Shown piece after piece: positions 6,163-8,236 of a DNA stretch of 8,236 nt. How positions within the stretch are numbered: the first letter of the stretch is position 1; each line of letters starts with the position of its first letter. The stretch comes from Burkholderiales bacterium. GTDB taxonomy: Bacteria > Pseudomonadota > Gammaproteobacteria > Burkholderiales > Casimicrobiaceae. Position numbers and translations under genes: made by a program. Below the pieces are notes generated by a model. The model was not told the origin of the DNA and did not search any database. It saw only the letters and a list, made by a program, of their open reading frames with translations. The stretch lies in assembly GCA_031275075.1 (NCBI GenBank), contig JAISPI010000092.1, positions 1 to 8,236 on the forward strand, read 5' to 3'.

Positions 6163-6390
6163 ATGTTGATCGAAATGCGGCAAACAAGTTCTCCGGCGGT
6201 ATCGGAAAAAGCGACCAGACGCGCGAGCGGGATTTTTTGGCGGCTGAGTTGCTTCGTGCTTCTCGGCTGTTTTCTCGGCGGTTGCGGTATCAAAGGGCCG
6301 TTGTATTTGCCGCAGGAAAAAACGGTGTCGACGGGATCGGCGCCTACCGAAAAAACGCCGGCTCCGGCCTCTCAGGACACAACGAAATGA
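6163..6390 (+). CDS. lptM: LPS translocon maturation chaperone LptM (YifL-like lipoprotein)
   Basis: This is a small lipoprotein of 75 residues. The hydrophobic stretch FWRLSCFVLLGCFLGG (25-40) ends in the lipobox LGGC (38-41), so C41 would be lipidated and the mature protein anchored in the outer membrane. The mature start CGIKGPLYLP is the hallmark of YifL/LptM, which in E. coli assists assembly of the LPS transporter LptD/LptE. The rest is a Thr/Pro/Lys-rich tail (about 50-75). The signal peptide is long, with an unusually extended N-terminal part (1-24, with K16, R19 and R20). Starts at M1 (6163) or M5 (6175) are both possible, and neither has a visible Shine-Dalgarno. The weak TAAAGT at 6124-6129 is the only -10-like candidate noticed. 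It overlaps lysA by four bases, an arrangement widely conserved in proteobacteria. Confidence 0.88.
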   Translation: MLIEMRQTSSPAVSEKATRRASGIFWRLSCFVLLGCFLGGCGIKGPLYLPQEKTVSTGSAPTEKTPAPASQDTTK

Positions 6391-7643
6391 TGACGAATTT
6401 TTTTCAGGAACGTAACGGAACGCTGTACGCCGAAGAAGTGGCGTTGCCGGACATTGCCGAACGATTTGGCACACCGTGTTATGTGTATTCGCGGGCGGCA
6501 TTGACGGCGGCAGCTCATGAGTTTCACACGGCATTGGACGGCACGGTTGATCTGGTGTGCTACGCGGTGAAAGCCAACGGCAATCTGGCGATTCTGAATT
6601 TGCTGGCGCGTTTGGGGTGCGGCTTCGATATCGTTTCGGGTGGCGAGCTGGCGCGTGTTCTGGCAGCCGGCGGTGATCCGGCGAAAACGGTGTTTTCCGG
6701 CGTCGGTAAAACGGTGGCAGAGATGGAAGCGGCGCTGCATGCTGGCATTTTGTGTTTCAACGTCGAATCCGCGGCTGAATTAAGCGCGCTGGCGGCAACA
6801 GCGGCGCGGTTGGGGAAAGTCGCGCCGGTGAGTTTCCGGGTCAATCCCGACGTTGATGCGAAAACGCATCCGTATATTTCCACTGGACTCAAGGAAAACA
6901 AATTCGGTGTGTCGTTCGACGAAGCGCAGATGTTGTACCGGCAGGCTGCGGCATTGTCGTCGCTGAGGGTGACTGGTGTCGATATGCACATCGGTTCGCA
7001 GATCACCGAGCTTGCGCCGTACCGCGAAGCAGCGGAGAAGCTGTTGCAGTTGGTAAAGGCATTGGAGGCGGATGGCATTGTTCTCGAACACATCGACATC
7101 GGCGGAGGCCTCGGCGTCCGCTATCGTGACGAGCAGCCGATTCCGTTGACCGTATTTGCGCAAATGCTGCGTGATGTATTTGCCGGACGCTCAGAACGGT
7201 TGTTCATGGAGCCTGGGCGGCGGCTGGTGGCGGACGCCGGGGTGCTGCTGACGCGCATCTTGTATTTGAAACCGGGGGCGTCCAAAAACTTTGCTGTCGT
7301 CGATGCGGCGATGACCGATTTAATACGTCCGGTGCTTTATGAGGCGTGGCATCCCGTGTGGGCAGTGACAAAAAACGCTGCCGGCAACGAGAAAATCTGG
7401 GACATTGTCGGGCCGGTATGCGAGAGCAGCGATTTTCTGGCGCAGGCGCGACCGCTTGCATTACGAGAGGGTGATTTGCTCGCTGTTGGCGTTGCGGGCG
7501 CTTACGCGATGGTGATGGGCTCGAACTACAATGCGCGTCCGCGCGCGTGCGAAGTGATGGTCGACGGCGATGAAATCACAATGATTCGTGCGCGTGAAAA
7601 AATTGAAAAGTTGTGGGAATCGGAGCAGATTCTTCAAAAATAA
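6387..7643 (+). CDS. lysA: Diaminopimelate decarboxylase
   Basis: LysA is the PLP-dependent, cytoplasmic enzyme that decarboxylates meso-diaminopimelate to L-lysine, the last step of lysine synthesis. The protein is 418 residues, close to E. coli LysA. The fold-type III barrel carries YAVKANGN (59-66), with K62 as the PLP Schiff-base lysine, then HIGSQI (201-206), the phosphate-binding GGGLG (239-243) and EPGRRLVADAG (275-285). The C-terminal domain has CESSDFLA (345-352), with C345 the active-site cysteine supplied to the partner subunit, and the PLP/substrate tyrosine in SNYNARPR (379-386). The ATG at 6387 overlaps the lptM stop (ATGA) and lies nine bases after AGGA (6374-6377). A second ATG at 6390 is less well spaced. 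The longer reading frame open from 6237 runs through lptM and has no support. Translational coupling to lptM is likely. Confidence 0.97.
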   Translation: MMTNFFQERNGTLYAEEVALPDIAERFGTPCYVYSRAALTAAAHEFHTALDGTVDLVCYAVKANGNLAILNLLARLGCGFDIVSGGELARVLAAGGDPAKTVFSGVGKTVAEMEAALHAGILCFNVESAAELSALAATAARLGKVAPVSFRVNPDVDAKTHPYISTGLKENKFGVSFDEAQMLYRQAAALSSLRVTGVDMHIGSQITELAPYREAAEKLLQLVKALEADGIVLEHIDIGGGLGVRYRDEQPIPLTVFAQMLRDVFAGRSERLFMEPGRRLVADAGVLLTRILYLKPGASKNFAVVDAAMTDLIRPVLYEAWHPVWAVTKNAAGNEKIWDIVGPVCESSDFLAQARPLALREGDLLAVGVAGAYAMVMGSNYNARPRACEVMVDGDEITMIRAREKIEKLWESEQILQK

Positions 7644-7676
7644 AATTAAAAAAATCTTCATTTCGATATGTGCGCG

Positions 7677-7699
7677 ATGTGTGCAAAACCGCAACACAT
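7677..7699 (+). terminator. Weak hairpin downstream of lysA
   Basis: ATGTGTGC (7677-7684) pairs with GC-A-ACACAT (7691-7699) with one bulged A and a 6-nt loop, 34 nt after the lysA stop. No U-tract follows, so it is at best a weak terminator candidate. The A-rich stretch between the stop and the hairpin has no stem. Confidence 0.25.
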
Positions 7700-7732
7700 T
7701 GAAATTTGATGCTTTGTAAGCGTGTTGAATGC

Positions 7733-7760
7733 TTGCAAATCAGTGAAATGCGGTTAGAAT
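7733..7760 (+). promoter_or_regulatory. Promoter of the histone H1-like gene
   Basis: TTGCAA (7733-7738) and TAGAAT (7755-7760) match four and five of six sigma-70 positions, with a 16-bp spacer. Transcription would begin near 7767 and give a leader of about 105 nt. It is the best-formed promoter in the window and implies that the H1-like gene is transcribed independently of lysA. Confidence 0.6.
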
Positions 7761-7780
7761 GCGGCCAGCGGGTAAACGTT

Positions 7781-7807
7781 TTTGTCAAGCGTTAATGCCG
7801 TGACAAA
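7781..7807 (+). promoter_or_regulatory. Inverted repeat in the leader of the H1-like gene
   Basis: TTTGTCA (7781-7787) and TGACAAA (7801-7807) are perfect complements 13 nt apart, starting about 15 nt into the predicted transcript. It could be an RNA hairpin or an operator. Downstream, the 8-bp palindrome GAGATCTC (7839-7846) lies within a repeated TCTCAA (7833-7838 and 7843-7848). None matches a named riboswitch I recognise. Confidence 0.4.
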
Positions 7808-7858
7808 TTCAAAAATCCGCCGATACTAAGAGTCTCAAGAGATCTCAACAACTCAGAC

Positions 7859-7874
7859 AGGAGTAATGAAAATG
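7859..7874 (+). promoter_or_regulatory. Shine-Dalgarno selecting the H1-like start
   Basis: AGGAG (7859-7863) is eight bases before ATG at 7872, the ideal spacing. The upstream in-frame ATG at 7866 is only two bases away and so unlikely to be used. Confidence 0.8.
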
Positions 7875-8236
7875 GCTGAAACTTTGATGTTTGGTGCTCC
7901 GGTAGCGGCAAAGCGTAAAGCGAAAAAAGCTACCAAAAAGACGGCAAAGCGTGCGGTAAAGAAGGCTGCCAAGAAAGTGGCGAAGAAGAGCGTCAAGCGC
8001 GTTGCCAAGAAAGCAACGGCAAAGAAGGCAGTTAAGCGCGTTGCCAAGAAAACGACCCGGAAGGTCGCCAAGAAAGCAGCAAAGAAGAGCGTCAAGCGCG
8101 TTGCCAAGAAAGCGACCAAGAAAGTCGCCAAGAAGGCGGTCAAGCGTGGCGTGAAGAAGACGGCCAAGAAGGCTGTCAAGAAGACGGCGAAAAAGGCTGT
8201 CAAGAAAACGGCGAAAAAGGGAGCGAAGAAAGTTGC
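7872..8236 (+). CDS. Histone H1-like lysine/alanine-rich DNA-binding protein (partial, runs off right edge)
   Basis: The reading frame is open from ATG 7872 to the window end (121 codons plus two bases), so the C-terminus is missing. After a short non-basic start, MAETLMFGAPVAA, the protein is almost only Lys, Ala, Val, Thr and Arg in KKAxKKxAKKAVK-type repeats. E3 is the sole acidic residue and F7 the sole aromatic one in the visible part. This composition is that of bacterial H1-like proteins (the Bordetella BpH1, AlgP and chlamydial Hc2 type), which bind DNA non-specifically through a disordered basic tail and act in nucleoid organisation. It has its own promoter, a long leader and a strong RBS. 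The assignment rests on composition and repeat pattern, because no globular domain is visible. A ribosomal or RNA-binding basic tail is a less likely alternative. The DNA is internally repetitive, so length variation between strains would be unsurprising. Confidence 0.85.
   Translation, partial: MAETLMFGAPVAAKRKAKKATKKTAKRAVKKAAKKVAKKSVKRVAKKATAKKAVKRVAKKTTRKVAKKAAKKSVKRVAKKATKKVAKKAVKRGVKKTAKKAVKKTAKKAVKKTAKKGAKKV
7983..8113 (+). repeat. Exact 32-bp direct repeat, 99 bp apart, inside the H1-like gene
   Basis: Positions 7983-8014 and 8082-8113 are identical and encode KKSVKRVAKKA at residues 38-48 and 71-81. The 99-bp offset is exactly 33 codons, which preserves frame. Nucleotide identity at synonymous positions points to recent duplication or gene-internal recombination and not only amino-acid selection. 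Confidence 0.85.
8169..8216 (+). repeat. 24-bp tandem repeat inside the H1-like gene
   Basis: Two in-frame 24-bp units, 8169-8192 and 8193-8216, differ at one base (AAG versus AAA) and encode KAVKKTAK twice. A third unit starts at 8217 with the same Lys codon and diverges. Such in-frame tandem units are prone to copy-number change. Confidence 0.85.

Noticed and set aside
6237..6386. N-terminal extension of lysA to an upstream in-frame start
   Set aside because: It would read through lptM in another frame and add about 50 residues absent from the family; the ATG at 6387 has a well-placed AGGA and gives the normal length.
260..7643. A novel defence or mobile gene system hidden among the housekeeping genes
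   Set aside because: Every substantial coding region is assigned to a known family, with intact motifs and the expected neighbours; no integrase, transposase, toxin, nuclease or tRNA attachment site was seen.
7853..8203. A 116-codon hydrophobic, Phe/Ala/Leu-rich frame on the minus strand
   Set aside because: It is the mirror of the Lys/Ala codons of the H1-like gene; repeats of AAG and GCC read as CTT and GGC in reverse and mimic a membrane protein.

Overview
The window looks like a piece of a betaproteobacterial chromosome, with moderately high GC and clean housekeeping genes. Three things point there. GlyRS is the split, two-subunit type. The order glyQ-glyS-gmhB-plsC-zinc metallopeptidase, followed by cyaY divergent from lptM-lysA, is one I associate with Betaproteobacteria. 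The right edge opens a lysine/alanine-rich histone H1-like gene of a kind common in that class. I cannot name a genus from sequence alone.

Layout. Positions 1-259 hold a dense cluster of GC-rich tandem and inverted repeats (REP/BIME-like), then a short leader. glyQ (260-1192) and glyS (1194-3284) are one base apart and encode the two subunits of glycyl-tRNA synthetase. A 169-bp gap with a long hairpin and a candidate promoter leads to gmhB (3454-4047) and plsC (4063-4794), which serve LPS heptose synthesis and phospholipid synthesis. A second copy of the palindromic repeat (about 4817-4880) separates plsC from a YgjP-like zinc metallopeptidase gene (4950-5669). That gene converges on cyaY (minus strand, 5696-6025), and a perfect 9-bp inverted repeat overlaps the cyaY stop codon. 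cyaY is divergent from lptM (6163-6390), which overlaps lysA (6387-7643) by four bases. A 228-bp spacer with a recognisable promoter and a structured leader precedes the histone H1-like gene (7872 to past the right edge).

How the genes relate. Most of the window is core metabolism: glycine charging, envelope biogenesis (GmhB, PlsC, LptM), iron-sulfur/iron handling (CyaY) and lysine/meso-DAP metabolism (LysA). LptM assists LPS transporter assembly in E. coli, so gmhB, plsC and lptM all touch the outer membrane, but nothing suggests a dedicated system.

I do not see a previously undescribed multi-gene system. The parts most worth a second look are non-coding. Two copies of one palindromic element show paired, structure-preserving differences. 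A hairpin overlaps the putative gmhB promoter. The histone-like gene has a structured leader and an internally repetitive coding sequence.
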